Notes: generated from the sequence alone by a model not told the origin. A stretch of 64,000 nucleotides of DNA from Paenibacillus arenilitoris (GCF_014705655.1 NZ_JACXIY010000034.1:24437-88436), one strand, 5' to 3'. Positions 16,276 through 26,461 are shown, counted from the first letter of the stretch. Numbers and translations: made by a program.

Positions 16276-18092
16276 TCAGGCTCGAATACATGGGATCTTA
16301 ACGTTCACCGTAGTTCCAAAACCGATCTGACTTTCGATCTCTACCCCATAATCTTCTCCAAACAGCAGCTTTATCCTGTTGTTTATATTGGAGAGGCCGA
16401 TACTGTTCCCTTCAAAACGTTTGTTTTCAATATCCGAATACTCCCTATTCAGTTTCGCTTTAATACTCTCGAGCTCATCTTTCCTTATTCCTTTTCCAGA
16501 ATCCGATATTTGAAAACATACATCTCCATTAGCATCTACATGACCGCTCACCCAAAGGGCTCTTCCCGCGTCGCTGCATTCAAGTCCGTGATAGACCGCA
16601 TTTTCAACAATCGGCTGCAAAATCATTTTAGGTGTTTTCATTCCCAACAGCTTGTCATCAACCTTTACTTCCATTGAAAACTTGTTATCATAACGAATCG
16701 CAATAATATTCATATAGGCCTTAATGCATTGCATCTCTTCGCTGATCAAGACAAGCTCCTCTTGTTTAATGCTGTACCGGAAAATCTTGGACATGCATGA
16801 CGTGATTTGCGCGATTTCCTTGCTCCCGTATTCAAGCCCGATGCTGCTTATGCAATTTAACGTATTATACAGGAAGTGGGGGTTGATTTGACTTTGCAAG
16901 GCGGAAAATTCAGCCTGCTTCTGGCTGAGCTCCAATTCATATAATCTTGTCTGCGCATTAAAAACGTCGGTCGCCATCGCTTCCATTTTGTCCATCATGT
17001 TATTGATATCATACGCCAACGCGCCGACTTCGTTTGTTGAGCGCACCTTAATCCGGAAGCCCATATCCCTTCCGCCGATTTTCCTCATATCCGCCACAAG
17101 CCCCATGACGGGCCGCGTCAAATTGTTGATGAAAAAATAGCCCAATATCATCATGCTGATCGTCAAGCCGATTCCTGCTATAATACTGTTTTTCTTGATC
17201 GCATTCATGTCTTCCGTCAATTCATGCACCGGAATAATACTTACGATGCTCCATCCATCCGCCTGATCCAGGGTCGTTTCCTGAACGATGACGTTCTCCC
17301 CGTTCAGGTTGGTGTTTACCCCGTCGGTTAAACGTTTCCGGTCTACCGAAAGGATATCCTCGAATAAAATGCCGCGGAAATTCGCATTATTCGAAGCAAT
17401 GACTTCATGCTCGCTATTTACGATGTACAGATTGGAGTTAGGCGTCAGCTCCGTATTTTCAACGAGCTCTTGCAGCTTTTTCGTATTCACCATAAACGAA
17501 CCGTAGCCTGTCTTTTGCGAAAAATGAACCCCGCCGATCGATTCAATAATGGGCGCTATATAAAAGAAATGTTCCGTTCCCGTTTTTTCGTTTCTTAATA
17601 GGCTTGTAAACCTTCCTTGTCCGGCCGTTTCGTCATTCGCAGCGTATTTTTTCACGAACTCCGCGTACGGATTCAAAAAAAAACATCGCCGCTTGCCGTA
17701 GCCGTACTGACTACCCGTCTTCCTTCATTATCGTTAATGACAATGCCGTTCACGTAAGAATTGAAGGATCTCATATAATCCAATAAATCGATGACATAAT
17801 TGCCGATTTCAATATTCCGCTTATAATCGTCCTCCGTAATGGTGAACTCCTGTATCATTTTATTGTTAACCACGATGTTGGTGCTGACAATGATATCGTT
17901 AAATACGGAATCAATTTTTTGACGGGTTTGTTCGATGATTTTATTCCCGTAGTTGGTGGCTCTTTCTTGCGTCAGATGATAAAAGCTGAAATAAAAATAG
18001 GACTCCATTGCCGTAAATATAATTACCGTAAACAAAGAGATGAGCAGAATCTGATGCTTGAGCTTCAATCTACTGATTTTCAAATTCGACAC
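16276..18092 (-). pseudogene. YesM/LytS-type sensor histidine kinase, frame broken at a T9 tract
   Basis: Two frames together make one about 600-residue kinase. The first part (18092-17673) has TM1 and the beginning of a Cache-like sensor and ends ASGDVFF-stop. The second (17676-16276) continues NPYAEFVKKY, the second membrane helix, HAMP, the His_kinase domain LQSQINPHFLYNTLN and a HATPase. The break lies in nine consecutive T residues (17683-17675 on the minus strand); one more T would restore DVFFLNPYAEF. It could be an assembly error, a phase-variable or slippage-corrected gene, or a true mutation. The start is taken as the GTG at 18092, overlapping the regulator stop by 13 nt. It pairs with the YesN-type regulator and an LplABC importer. 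Confidence 0.8.
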
Positions 18093-19528
18093 TCCGATCG
18101 GGCCTTTCTGAATTTGGCGGGCGTGATCCCGCATTCTTTCTTAAATACTTTATTGAAATAATAGTAATCGAAATAGCCCGCTTCCGATGCGATTTCTTCA
18201 ATGGACAATTCCGTATGCTTCAACAGCTCGCAAGCTTTGTTTATTCGCAATTCCGTGACGTATTCCGAAAAGGTTTTGCCCAGATTTTTTTTGAACAGCT
18301 GGCAGCAATAGACTTGGTTGATATAAAATTTCACGGACAGCTCTTTGAGGTACAGCTTGTTCTGAAAATGATTGTCGATATAGTTAACCATCTGGGAAAA
18401 ATGCGTATTCGTTTCGCTTTCATTGATAGACTGGTCATTCAATTGCTTTAAATAAATAAAAATATCATATAAAAAACTGCATAACGAGTCAAAGTTCTCG
18501 AAGCGCTCTTTCAGCTCCGCGTAATTCAGAAATTCAAGATCCATGTCCTTCAATTGTTCGTAATAGCTGCCGACCAACGCGCTGACCGCTTGATTCCAGA
18601 AAAAAACGACCTCTCCCATACCTAACCGGTTATGGTTAAAGTAAGGCACGAGCCTCTCCTTCATGTCGTCGATTTGTTCGAAATTTCCCTCCCGAATCAT
18701 GGAAGATATTTCGTCGATAAAAGGCTTAACCAGGTTAAGCTTCTGCTCATATGGATAGATGCCTTGTTCTCCATGTAAAAATACGTTTGACGCAGCGATA
18801 TCGGATTCCTTGATAAGCTTTGCTATATTTTTATCGTCTTTAGAGACGCTGCTCATTCCTGCCGATTTAATAGCCGAATGCGTGAGAACGGAATAGTCGA
18901 ACCCCTCATCCAGTTCCGCTCTTCTCTCGCTTCTGAGAATATAGAGCGTCTTTCTTGACCCCAATTCCACTTCCAACGTATTTTTACTATCGAACGGCTT
19001 TAAGTAATCCTTTTCGCCGCGATTCGAACAAATGACGACGACGCGAAAGTAACCGTTCGATGACTCCTCGAAAAAAGGCGTTAACTGCTTTAATTCGCTT
19101 TTATCCGTTGAGGTTAACGCCTCCAAAATACGGTCATTACGAATGCTTCTCTTTTTAGAAAAATGCAAGGCCACCTTTTCAATCAACGGGTCCGCCATCT
19201 CGATATCGATCGGCTTCAGGCAATAATCCAACGCGCCGTGCCTTAAAGCCTCCTGTGCGTAAGCAAACTCGGAGAAACCGCTTACAATTATGAAGGCAAC
19301 GTCCAAATCTCTTGCTTTGGTCATCTTGATCAGATCAAGGCCGGAAATTTCAGGCATTCTTATATCGGTAAAAACGAGATTGGGGCGCTCTTCGCATATG
19401 AATTCAAACGCCTCATGGCTGCTTGTAAATTGGCCGATAATTTCGAACCCGTACTTCTTCCAGCTGAACGCGTTCCGTATGCCTTTGATCGCCCACGGTT
19501 CATCATCTACAATAATAACCCTATACAT
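18080..19528 (-). CDS. YesN-family response regulator with AraC output domain
   Basis: A 482-residue regulator. The receiver domain begins MYRVIIVDDEPW with phospho-Asp55 in VFTDIRMPEISG and the lysine in YCLKPIDI. A long middle region of about 240 residues follows. The C-terminal AraC HTH pair includes YLKELSVKFYINQVYCCQLFKKNLG and SIEEIASEAGYFDYYYFNKVFKKECG. Together with the downstream kinase it forms the usual YesM/YesN pair that induces an adjacent sugar importer. AGGGGG precedes the ATG. The 118-nt gap to the solute-binding gene contains an imperfect AAGCCG...CGGCTT hairpin without a T tract on this strand. Confidence 0.9.
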   Translation of the reverse strand: MYRVIIVDDEPWAIKGIRNAFSWKKYGFEIIGQFTSSHEAFEFICEERPNLVFTDIRMPEISGLDLIKMTKARDLDVAFIIVSGFSEFAYAQEALRHGALDYCLKPIDIEMADPLIEKVALHFSKKRSIRNDRILEALTSTDKSELKQLTPFFEESSNGYFRVVVICSNRGEKDYLKPFDSKNTLEVELGSRKTLYILRSERRAELDEGFDYSVLTHSAIKSAGMSSVSKDDKNIAKLIKESDIAASNVFLHGEQGIYPYEQKLNLVKPFIDEISSMIREGNFEQIDDMKERLVPYFNHNRLGMGEVVFFWNQAVSALVGSYYEQLKDMDLEFLNYAELKERFENFDSLCSFLYDIFIYLKQLNDQSINESETNTHFSQMVNYIDNHFQNKLYLKELSVKFYINQVYCCQLFKKNLGKTFSEYVTELRINKACELLKHTELSIEEIASEAGYFDYYYFNKVFKKECGITPAKFRKARSECRI

Positions 19529-19646
19529 AAAGCACCCCCTGATGGCTCTTCACGTCGCCTGGCATTGGCGCAATAACCGCTCCGCTCAAATCATAGAAGC
19601 CGATGAACGGCGTCAACGGCTTGTATGATTGCTGATACGGCTTTTT

Positions 19647-21239
19647 TTATTTATTGGCTTCTTGCATGGCCCGGTAGATCTGCACGCTTTCGTCCATCAC
19701 CGCTTGCCCGCCCGCTGCCATATATTCCTGAACCAGCGAATCGTATAGCCCGTCGAATTCCGAAGGCTTGCATACGATCAGCTTATCCGTCATCTGTTTG
19801 TTCAAATCGCCAAGCGTTTTGCCGAACTTGATATTGGCTTCGTTCGGCGTATCGAAGAAGAAGCCGGTATACGAGTCCGTCGTGTTGATTTTGTAGGATT
19901 GCTCCGCAATCTCTTCGAGCCCCGGAGCCGTTGCAGCCAATGCCTTGATGTTCTTCTCTTGATCGCCAAGCTCCACGCCGTTAACAACCAACGTATAATC
20001 AAGATTCAGGGCGCTCGTTTGCATATTGTCCCCTGTTTGGTTAATAACCTGCGGAATACCGTTCACCATCTTGTGATTGACCCCTTCCTCGCCGTACTGC
20101 AGGAAGAACAACACTTCAGGATTGGACATCCAGTTCAAGTATTTCATGGCCAGTTCCGCGTTTTTACTGCTTTTAGGGATAAACACGTTGATGCCGTTTT
20201 CGTTATACGCGATTTTCTTGTACTTCCCTTCGTCGTTCTTGAATGCGTCAATGGGAACGAAGACGGCCTCCGGCACGTTTGCTCTTAACGGCTCGCTTAT
20301 GTTTTGTCTGAGCGGATAATCCCAGTTTGCGCTGAAGAATCCGACTTTGCCGTTCGTAACGTCGGCATCCGCTTGCTGCGCGGTTTTGTCCAGCGCAAAA
20401 TCCGGGCTGATTAATCCTTCATTATAGAGCTTGTTAAGGAACTTTAGCGCTTCCTTGTTTCCAGGTTTCAGCCAGTTCGGCATCGTGACGAATTCTTCTT
20501 CCGATTGCTCCTCCCAGAACGACTCCGATAAATTTCCGTAGCCATAGTTCATGCCGGTCGCTGCCACTCCCCAAGGAATGACGCCATCTACTCCGCCGGG
20601 ATTTTTATCTCGGAATGCGATTAAAGCTTCATACAGTTCTTCTCTCGTAGTCGGAACCGGCAAGCCCAGCTTATCCAGCCAATCCTTTCTGATGAACGAT
20701 CCGATCCATGCCAGCGAAGTACGCTTGGCAGGTATCGCCATTAGTTTCCCGTTGTAACGGCCGTAAGTAAGCACGGTTTCGCCAAGATAGTTTTTCAAAT
20801 CCTGGCCGTGCTCCTCCAACAAATCATCGAGCTGCATAATGCCGTTTGATTTGGCGTATCTCGATACGGTTGCGCCGTCGTAAGTAAACGAAATATCGGG
20901 CGCCTCGCCTGCAGCCATTAAGACATTGAGCTTATCAATTTCCTGCGATCTTGGCACGGGAACGAATTTTACGATCGCATTGTTCGCTTTCCCGAAATTT
21001 TCGTTGATATATCTCGTCCATGTATTATCGTTCAAATCCGGCTGGCCCTGAATGCCCCGGTCAAAAATTTCGACCGTCAGCGTAACCGGATCGCCCGAAG
21101 GCGCAGCCCCTGGCGTCGACGATTCTCCCGTTGCCGGGCTTTCCTTCGGATCGTTCGTATTTTGGCCGCTGCATGCCGCTAACGCGCTTGTCAATAGCGT
21201 CAAAGCCATGAATGAAACCAACGTTTTCTTCGTTTTAAT
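19647..21239 (-). CDS. LplA-type extracellular solute-binding lipoprotein, probable ATT start
   Basis: The substrate receptor of an LplABC-class (CUT1-like) importer, about 530 residues. The signal sequence reads KTKKTLVSFMALTLLTSALAAC with lipobox Cys. The only start with a properly spaced ribosome site (GGGAGAGG, 6 nt) and a positively charged n-region is an ATT at 21239; the nearest TTG (21221) and ATG lie too far from it and remove the lysines. The mature part has the SBP_bac_1 pattern (PDISFTYDGATV, NAELAMKYLNWMSNPEV). The family takes up oligosaccharides or uronides; the ligand here is unknown. It lies downstream of the two permease genes and upstream of the YesN/YesM pair. Confidence 0.82.
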   Translation of the reverse strand: MKTKKTLVSFMALTLLTSALAACSGQNTNDPKESPATGESSTPGAAPSGDPVTLTVEIFDRGIQGQPDLNDNTWTRYINENFGKANNAIVKFVPVPRSQEIDKLNVLMAAGEAPDISFTYDGATVSRYAKSNGIMQLDDLLEEHGQDLKNYLGETVLTYGRYNGKLMAIPAKRTSLAWIGSFIRKDWLDKLGLPVPTTREELYEALIAFRDKNPGGVDGVIPWGVAATGMNYGYGNLSESFWEEQSEEEFVTMPNWLKPGNKEALKFLNKLYNEGLISPDFALDKTAQQADADVTNGKVGFFSANWDYPLRQNISEPLRANVPEAVFVPIDAFKNDEGKYKKIAYNENGINVFIPKSSKNAELAMKYLNWMSNPEVLFFLQYGEEGVNHKMVNGIPQVINQTGDNMQTSALNLDYTLVVNGVELGDQEKNIKALAATAPGLEEIAEQSYKINTTDSYTGFFFDTPNEANIKFGKTLGDLNKQMTDKLIVCKPSEFDGLYDSLVQEYMAAGGQAVMDESVQIYRAMQEANK

Positions 21240-21369
21240 TATAAACCTCTCCCTTTTCGATTCATACTTATCCGCATTAAAGCCTTGTCCTTCTCATAAA
21301 GCCTCATCATTGAACAATATCGCATGTTACCAAGAAGAGCATCCCCCCTTTCAGTAAACGGGCCCGCGA

Positions 21370-22248
21370 TTAACCTTTAATAGCCCCCAGCATTAATCCG
21401 TCAACAAAATACTTTTGAAGCTTGGGGTAAACGACCAGGATCGGAACGGTCGCAAAGACGACACTCGCGGCTTTCAAGGCCTCGGGCACGATTGTGACGC
21501 CAAAGCTGCCTTCGCCTTGCTGCTGGTTATCTAACTGCTGGCTCTCCGTAATGATTTGGTACAGCTTTAATTGGATCGGGTACAGGTTCTTGTCCGTTAT
21601 ATAAAATAGCGCGTCCTGGAAACCGTTCCACCTGTCAACCGCGTAAAAGAGGCTTAAGGTTGCTATAGCGGGCATCGATAGCGGAAGGACGATTCGCGCT
21701 AATATTCCCAGATCGCTGCAGCCGTCTATAGACGCCGATTCTTCCAGGCTTTCCGGAAGCGAGGAGAAAAAGGTTTTTAGGATGATCAGATAGAACACGC
21801 TCATCGCGCCGGGCAAGATCAAGCTCCAGATCGAATTCATCAATCCCAGATTTTTCACCAGAATATAGTCGGGGATTATGCCTCCGCTAAAGTACATCGT
21901 AAAAATCATGATCGTTAAAATAAAGCTTCTTCCCTTTAACCGCTTCTTTGTAAGCGGATACGCGGCGCAAATCGTAAAGAACATGCAGCTGAGCGTGAAT
22001 ATCGTCGTAAGCACGATCGTGAACCCGAGAGAATAGATCATATCCATATCGCTTAAAATCGTCCGATACGTTTCCAGCGTGAATTCTACCGGCCAAAGAG
22101 AGACCTTCTGCGAGATGATCGCATTATTCGAACTGAAGGAAAGCGCTATGATATACAAGAACGGAACAAGACAAGAAAGCGCAACGACGCTAATGATTGC
22201 TATGATTAAAGTATCCGCGTAACTCGTTTTTCCTCTTCTGCTCAACAA
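21370..22248 (-). CDS. LplC/YtcP-type ABC permease
   Basis: A 292-residue inner-membrane protein with six predicted helices and the C-terminal-half EAA loop (LEESASIDGCSDLGILARIVLP) that contacts the ATPase. It ends in the family signature QKYFVDGLMLGAIKG. The TTG start has GAGGAG about 9 nt upstream and lies 12 nt after the stop of the first permease gene. It forms a heterodimer with that permease. No ATPase is encoded nearby, so a shared MsmX-like subunit is expected. Confidence 0.92.
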   Translation of the reverse strand: MLSRRGKTSYADTLIIAIISVVALSCLVPFLYIIALSFSSNNAIISQKVSLWPVEFTLETYRTILSDMDMIYSLGFTIVLTTIFTLSCMFFTICAAYPLTKKRLKGRSFILTIMIFTMYFSGGIIPDYILVKNLGLMNSIWSLILPGAMSVFYLIILKTFFSSLPESLEESASIDGCSDLGILARIVLPLSMPAIATLSLFYAVDRWNGFQDALFYITDKNLYPIQLKLYQIITESQQLDNQQQGEGSFGVTIVPEALKAASVVFATVPILVVYPKLQKYFVDGLMLGAIKG

Positions 22249-22260
22249 AACCCACGCTCC

Positions 22261-23211
22261 TCACCAAATTCCTTGCCCGACGATTTTCTTGGAAATATAG
22301 TTTGCCGCCACCAGAAACACTAACCCTACGACCGATTGAAATAATCCGACCGCCGTGGCCTGCGAGAAATCGCCCGCCCCGATCCCGATCCGATAGACAT
22401 AGGTGCTGATGACATCGGAGTACTCGCTTACCAGGGAATTCCCCAGAACATACGGCCGATCGAACCCGATCGAAACCATCCTGCCGATTTGCAAAATAAG
22501 CAAAATCATAATGGTTGGCCGAATGCCCGGCAGCGTAATATGCCAAATTTTTCGAAGCCTGCTGGCCCCGTCGATATCCGCAGCCTCATACAGCTCCTTG
22601 TTAATTCCGACTAATGCCGCTAAATAGATGATAGTGCCCCAACCTACGCTTTGCCACACCCCGACCAGCACGTACATGACAATCCAGTTTTCCTTCCGGG
22701 AAAGGAACTCGATTTTAGAAAGGCCGAGGCCGGCCAGAAGGCTGTTCGCCAGGCCTCCCGTAGAAAACAAAAGATAGACCATGCCTCCGATAATGACCCA
22801 AGACAAGAAATGCGGTAAGTATAAAATCGACTGCGCGACTTTTTTAAATCGTGCATGCCAGATTTCATTCAACAAAATAGCCAGTATGATCGGCGCCGGG
22901 AACCCTATCGCCAAATCCAGCAAGTTTAAGACGAGCGTATTTTTAAGCGCGCGGTAAAAACTGTTTTGTTCAAAAATAAATTTGAAGACGTCTAGCCCAA
23001 CCCACTCGCTGCCGCCGATTCCCTGAAAAAGGTTATAATCCTGAAAAGCCATCAATACGCCATAGATCGGGGCATATCTAAATATCGCTAAATACGCCAA
23101 TGGCAACAGTAAAAGTAAATACAGTAGAAAATCTTTTTTCAAGTAATACATGAAATTGTTCTTTCTGTTCAGCTGGATCCTGTTATTTGGACTGTTTATA
23201 ACCGCTTTCAT
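22261..23211 (-). CDS. LplB-type ABC permease
   Basis: A 316-residue permease with the family opening RYAPIYGVLMAFQDYN, WVGLDVFKFIFEQN, and the EAA loop LYEAADIDGASRLRKIWHITLPGI. It ends VAANYISKKIVGQGIW, typical of LplB. The ATG at 23211 is chosen because GAGG lies 9 nt upstream; two earlier starts are too close to it. It is the first gene of the importer operon that continues to the YesN/YesM genes. I could not see a strong promoter in the 190 nt before it. Confidence 0.92.
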   Translation of the reverse strand: MKAVINSPNNRIQLNRKNNFMYYLKKDFLLYLLLLLPLAYLAIFRYAPIYGVLMAFQDYNLFQGIGGSEWVGLDVFKFIFEQNSFYRALKNTLVLNLLDLAIGFPAPIILAILLNEIWHARFKKVAQSILYLPHFLSWVIIGGMVYLLFSTGGLANSLLAGLGLSKIEFLSRKENWIVMYVLVGVWQSVGWGTIIYLAALVGINKELYEAADIDGASRLRKIWHITLPGIRPTIMILLILQIGRMVSIGFDRPYVLGNSLVSEYSDVISTYVYRIGIGAGDFSQATAVGLFQSVVGLVFLVAANYISKKIVGQGIW

Positions 23212-23400
23212 TTTAATCATCCTCAATTAAAGGGTTTTGACGAAATATCCGTCCGCAGGGCGGCTTGCGCTTATAAGGCCAAGGAGGTATCTCGTGTAAG
23301 TAATTGTACGCTCGAGACTCCGTTATAAAAATGTACTTTCTTAAAATAATTTTTGTAATAACTTAAGTCAGTACTAGCACCGCCCTATAAGCCCAACCAC

Positions 23401-23438
23401 AAAAAAGACAGAATGATCGCCCGATCATCCTGTCTTTC
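23401..23438 (-). terminator. rho-independent terminator after the sulfatase gene
   Basis: AAAGACAGGATGATCG pairs with CGATCATTCTGTCTTT on the minus strand (one mismatch), followed by T6. Confidence 0.88.
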
Positions 23439-23476
23439 TTTTGCTTCCTATTTGACTTAAAACCCGGGTGGCCGAC

Positions 23477-24814
23477 TTACCGGTGCATGCTTGCCTTCTC
23501 GGACCACTCCCGTTCCCAGCGCGCCTCGATCCCCTCACGCCAGCGCAGCGCCTTCGACGAAAGCTCCTCTACCAGCTCGGGATGCGCGGCGCGCTCATTC
23601 ACCCGCTCTCCCGGATCGGCGGCCACATTGGCCAGGTGTACGTCATCCCCGGCGGGCGCGCCTTCCTCCAGCTGGCCGTTCAGCACGAGCTTCCAATCGC
23701 CGCGGCGGACCGCCGTCTGCTTGCCCAGCTCCCAGTACAGCTCGCGTTCCGGCAGCGCTTCTCCCCGAGAGAGCAGAGGCAGCAGATCCACGCCGTCGCA
23801 TTCCCGGCCTTCCATGCCGCCCCCCGCCGCGCGGAGAATCGTAGGCAGGACGTCGACGGCACAGCACGGCTCGGAAATCGTCTGGCCCGCGGGTATCTTC
23901 GCCGGCCAGTTCCAAATGCCCGGCACGCGTATCCCGCCTTCGTACAGACTGAATTTGTGGCCCTTCAGCATGCCGGCCGAACCGCCGTAGTACGGATCCT
24001 CCGTACCGTCGAGCCAGTTGCGCGACTCGCGCGACGGGCCGTTGTCGCTCTGGTAGAAGATGCACGTGTTGTCCCGCACTCCTTGCCGCTCCAGCTCCGC
24101 CACGATCTCGCCGACCCCGTCGTCGACGGCGCTGAGCATCGCCGCCATTATGCGGCGGTCCCAAGGCAGATGCGCGAAGCGATCCGTGTACTTGCTCGGG
24201 GCATGCATCGGATAATGCGGCGCGTTGTAGGCCACGTACAGGAAGAACGGCTGATCCTCGTTTGCGATGGCCCGAATATGCCCTACCGCACGCCGCGTCA
24301 CCAGATCGGTGAAGTATTCCCCGTCCTCATGCACTTCCCGTCCGTTATGCCAGAGGTCGTGAAGCGGGTTATGCGGGCTGCCCCAATAAAAAATATGCGA
24401 ATAATAGTCGATGCAGCCGGCCATGAAACCGAACGTTTCGTCGAAGCCATGCTGCTCCGGGCGGCAATCGTCCCGAACGCCGAGATGCCATTTGCCGAAC
24501 AGGCCGGTCGAATAACCGAGCTTCTTCAGCTCCGAAGACAGCGTGGGGACCTTCGTCATCAACCCGCTGGTCTGCCTTCTGCCGCCCAGAATCGAGCGCA
24601 CGCCGGCGTTGCCCGGATATCTGCCGCTCAGCAGGGATGCCCGGGACGGCGAGCAGACGGCGCTGGCCGCGTACCAGTCGGTGAACCGGGCGCCGCCGGC
24701 CGCCAAGCGGTCGATATGCGGCGTCCTCACATCCGTTGATCCCATGCATGACAAGTCTCCATAGCCCTGATCATCCGTCATAAACACGATGACGTTCGGC
24801 CTTCTTTCCTTCAT
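23477..24814 (-). CDS. Cys-type sulfatase
   Basis: A 445-residue sulfatase of the alkaline phosphatase superfamily. RPNVIVFMTDDQGYGD gives the first metal aspartates (14, 15). VCSPSRASLLSGR is the CxPxR signature whose Cys54 must be converted to formylglycine. GKWHLG and LYVAYNAPHYPMH supply further active-site residues. No signal peptide is visible, so it appears cytoplasmic and would act on an imported sulfated sugar. It is the last gene of an importer operon, 30 nt after the solute-binding gene. No formylglycine-generating enzyme or anSME maturase is in the window. The start at 24814 follows AAGGAG by about 10 nt. Confidence 0.9.
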   Translation of the reverse strand: MKERRPNVIVFMTDDQGYGDLSCMGSTDVRTPHIDRLAAGGARFTDWYAASAVCSPSRASLLSGRYPGNAGVRSILGGRRQTSGLMTKVPTLSSELKKLGYSTGLFGKWHLGVRDDCRPEQHGFDETFGFMAGCIDYYSHIFYWGSPHNPLHDLWHNGREVHEDGEYFTDLVTRRAVGHIRAIANEDQPFFLYVAYNAPHYPMHAPSKYTDRFAHLPWDRRIMAAMLSAVDDGVGEIVAELERQGVRDNTCIFYQSDNGPSRESRNWLDGTEDPYYGGSAGMLKGHKFSLYEGGIRVPGIWNWPAKIPAGQTISEPCCAVDVLPTILRAAGGGMEGRECDGVDLLPLLSRGEALPERELYWELGKQTAVRRGDWKLVLNGQLEEGAPAGDDVHLANVAADPGERVNERAAHPELVEELSSKALRWREGIEARWEREWSEKASMHR

Positions 24815-24844
24815 ACCGCGCACTCTCCTTCTTTAAGTCAATCG

Positions 24845-26425
24845 CTAACCGCTATAGCGTTCGTACGCTTGCCGATAAGCGTCCATATACTGCTCGAGCC
24901 CCATGCGTCCCAACGTTTGAATGTAATTGTCCCACTCGGAGAAGGAAGCGGCGCCCGTAATGAACCGCACCGTCATTTCATTGACGTAGGTGGTCAAGTC
25001 GTTGCCGATCGATGCCAGCAGAGCCGATTCTTCATCGGTGTGCGTGAAGGCCGGCCACACTTCATCCGGGAAATAGTCGCTTACTTTCTCCGTGCCTGCC
25101 AGAGCCGAAGGGTAGCTGGCGCCGCCTTTGGAGAACTTCTCGGTCTGCATCGTCGGCTGACCCGAGCCCGGCCAAGCGAGATATTGACCCACGGCTTCGT
25201 CCAGCGTTAAGCCGTTCGGATTTTTGGTGATCTCCTCGACATACTCGTACTGATCGTTGCCAACCGTTCGGAAAGTCTCGCCCTCCACGCCCATGAAGAA
25301 CAGCTTCATCCCTTCCTCGGAATACCAATAATCGGCCCATTTCATCGTTTCTTCCGGATACGGATTGACGCTCGTAATGACAAATGCGCCCGAGACGCGC
25401 ATCGTCGGGTTGACGCCGGCGATGAGCTGATCCCCGTGAGGCCCGACGAGCGCGTTCATCCCGGCAAAATCGTCCTTCGTCGTCTGACCGATCGGCACCG
25501 GATTGACAAAGACGAAGCTGCCCACCGTGTCCGCCTCGCCTTTGGCCGTCATCTTCGCGTTGTTCATCGTAAAGATCTCTTCGTCGAGCAGCTTCTCTTT
25601 GTAGAGTCGCGCCATGAACGCCAGCAGCTCCTTATACCGGGCGTCCGCCGGGATGAACCGAAGCGATTGCTTCTCTTCGTCCATATCGACGTACGGGTGG
25701 GCGCTGCCGCGATTGCCGAGGCCCCAGAATCCGCGAAGCGCGTGCGAAATCGAATCGATGCTAGGCGCGGTCAAAGGCACCTCATCCATCTGGCCGTTGC
25801 CGTTCGCGTCCTTGTCCCTGAACGCTTTCAGCAGCTCGTAGAACTCCTCCGTCGTAGTCGGCTCGGCGGCACCGATTTTGTTCATCCACTTCTCGTTCAG
25901 AAACAGCTTGGACCCGTAATTCGCCGACGGAAAATCGTTAATGAACGGGAGCGAATAAATATTGCCGTCCGGCTGCGTAATGCCTTCCTTGACCTCCGGA
26001 TACTGCTCGAAGATCCTCTTCAAGTTCGGCGCGTGCTCCTCGATCAGATCGTTAAGCGGGATGAAGACGCCGTCCGCTCCGTATTTCACCAGATCGGAGT
26101 TCTGCAATTGCGCGCGGAAGATCGCATCCGGCACGTCCCCGCTGGCCAGCAAAATATTCCGCTTCTCCACGAAGCTGGTATCCGGCACCTGTTCCCAATT
26201 GACGTGGATGCCCGATTTCGCTTCATATTCCTTCCACACCATCATATTATCAAAATCCGCATAAACCGGCGATACGGAAGTAAGCATCCGCAGCGAAATC
26301 GGACGGTCGCCGCCCTCTCCGTCGTTGCTTGCCTCCGGATTGCCCGAATCGGAAGCGCATGCCGTCATGGCCAGCACCATCGCTGCCGCGGTCGCGCCGG
26401 AGACGATTAACTTGAGCTTTTTCAT
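24845..26425 (-). CDS. extracellular solute-binding lipoprotein (LplA-like)
   Basis: A 526-residue receptor. The signal peptide MKKLKLIVSGATAAAMVLAM is followed by TAC (lipobox) and a flexible acidic linker. The body has SBP features: NILLASGDVPDAIFRAQ, YSLPFINDFPSANYG, EEFYELLKAFRDKDANGNGQMDEVP (a DxNGNGxxDE calcium-loop-like insert seen in many LplA homologues). The start at 26425 has GGGGGG upstream. It is co-transcribed with two permeases and a sulfatase, which suggests a sulfated oligosaccharide as ligand (inference). Confidence 0.9.
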   Translation of the reverse strand: MKKLKLIVSGATAAAMVLAMTACASDSGNPEASNDGEGGDRPISLRMLTSVSPVYADFDNMMVWKEYEAKSGIHVNWEQVPDTSFVEKRNILLASGDVPDAIFRAQLQNSDLVKYGADGVFIPLNDLIEEHAPNLKRIFEQYPEVKEGITQPDGNIYSLPFINDFPSANYGSKLFLNEKWMNKIGAAEPTTTEEFYELLKAFRDKDANGNGQMDEVPLTAPSIDSISHALRGFWGLGNRGSAHPYVDMDEEKQSLRFIPADARYKELLAFMARLYKEKLLDEEIFTMNNAKMTAKGEADTVGSFVFVNPVPIGQTTKDDFAGMNALVGPHGDQLIAGVNPTMRVSGAFVITSVNPYPEETMKWADYWYSEEGMKLFFMGVEGETFRTVGNDQYEYVEEITKNPNGLTLDEAVGQYLAWPGSGQPTMQTEKFSKGGASYPSALAGTEKVSDYFPDEVWPAFTHTDEESALLASIGNDLTTYVNEMTVRFITGAASFSEWDNYIQTLGRMGLEQYMDAYRQAYERYSG

Positions 26426-26461
26426 CGTTCTGCCCCCCTGTTTATTCATTGATCCCGCATC

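Noticed and set aside
19587..19640. Terminator between the solute-binding gene and the YesN gene
   Set aside because: The AAGCCG/CGGCTT hairpin has its T tract on the plus strand, where no gene ends; on the transcribed strand there is none.
23468..24739. Long open frame antisense to the sulfatase
   Set aside because: Shadow frame; the sulfatase signature and operon context decide the strand.
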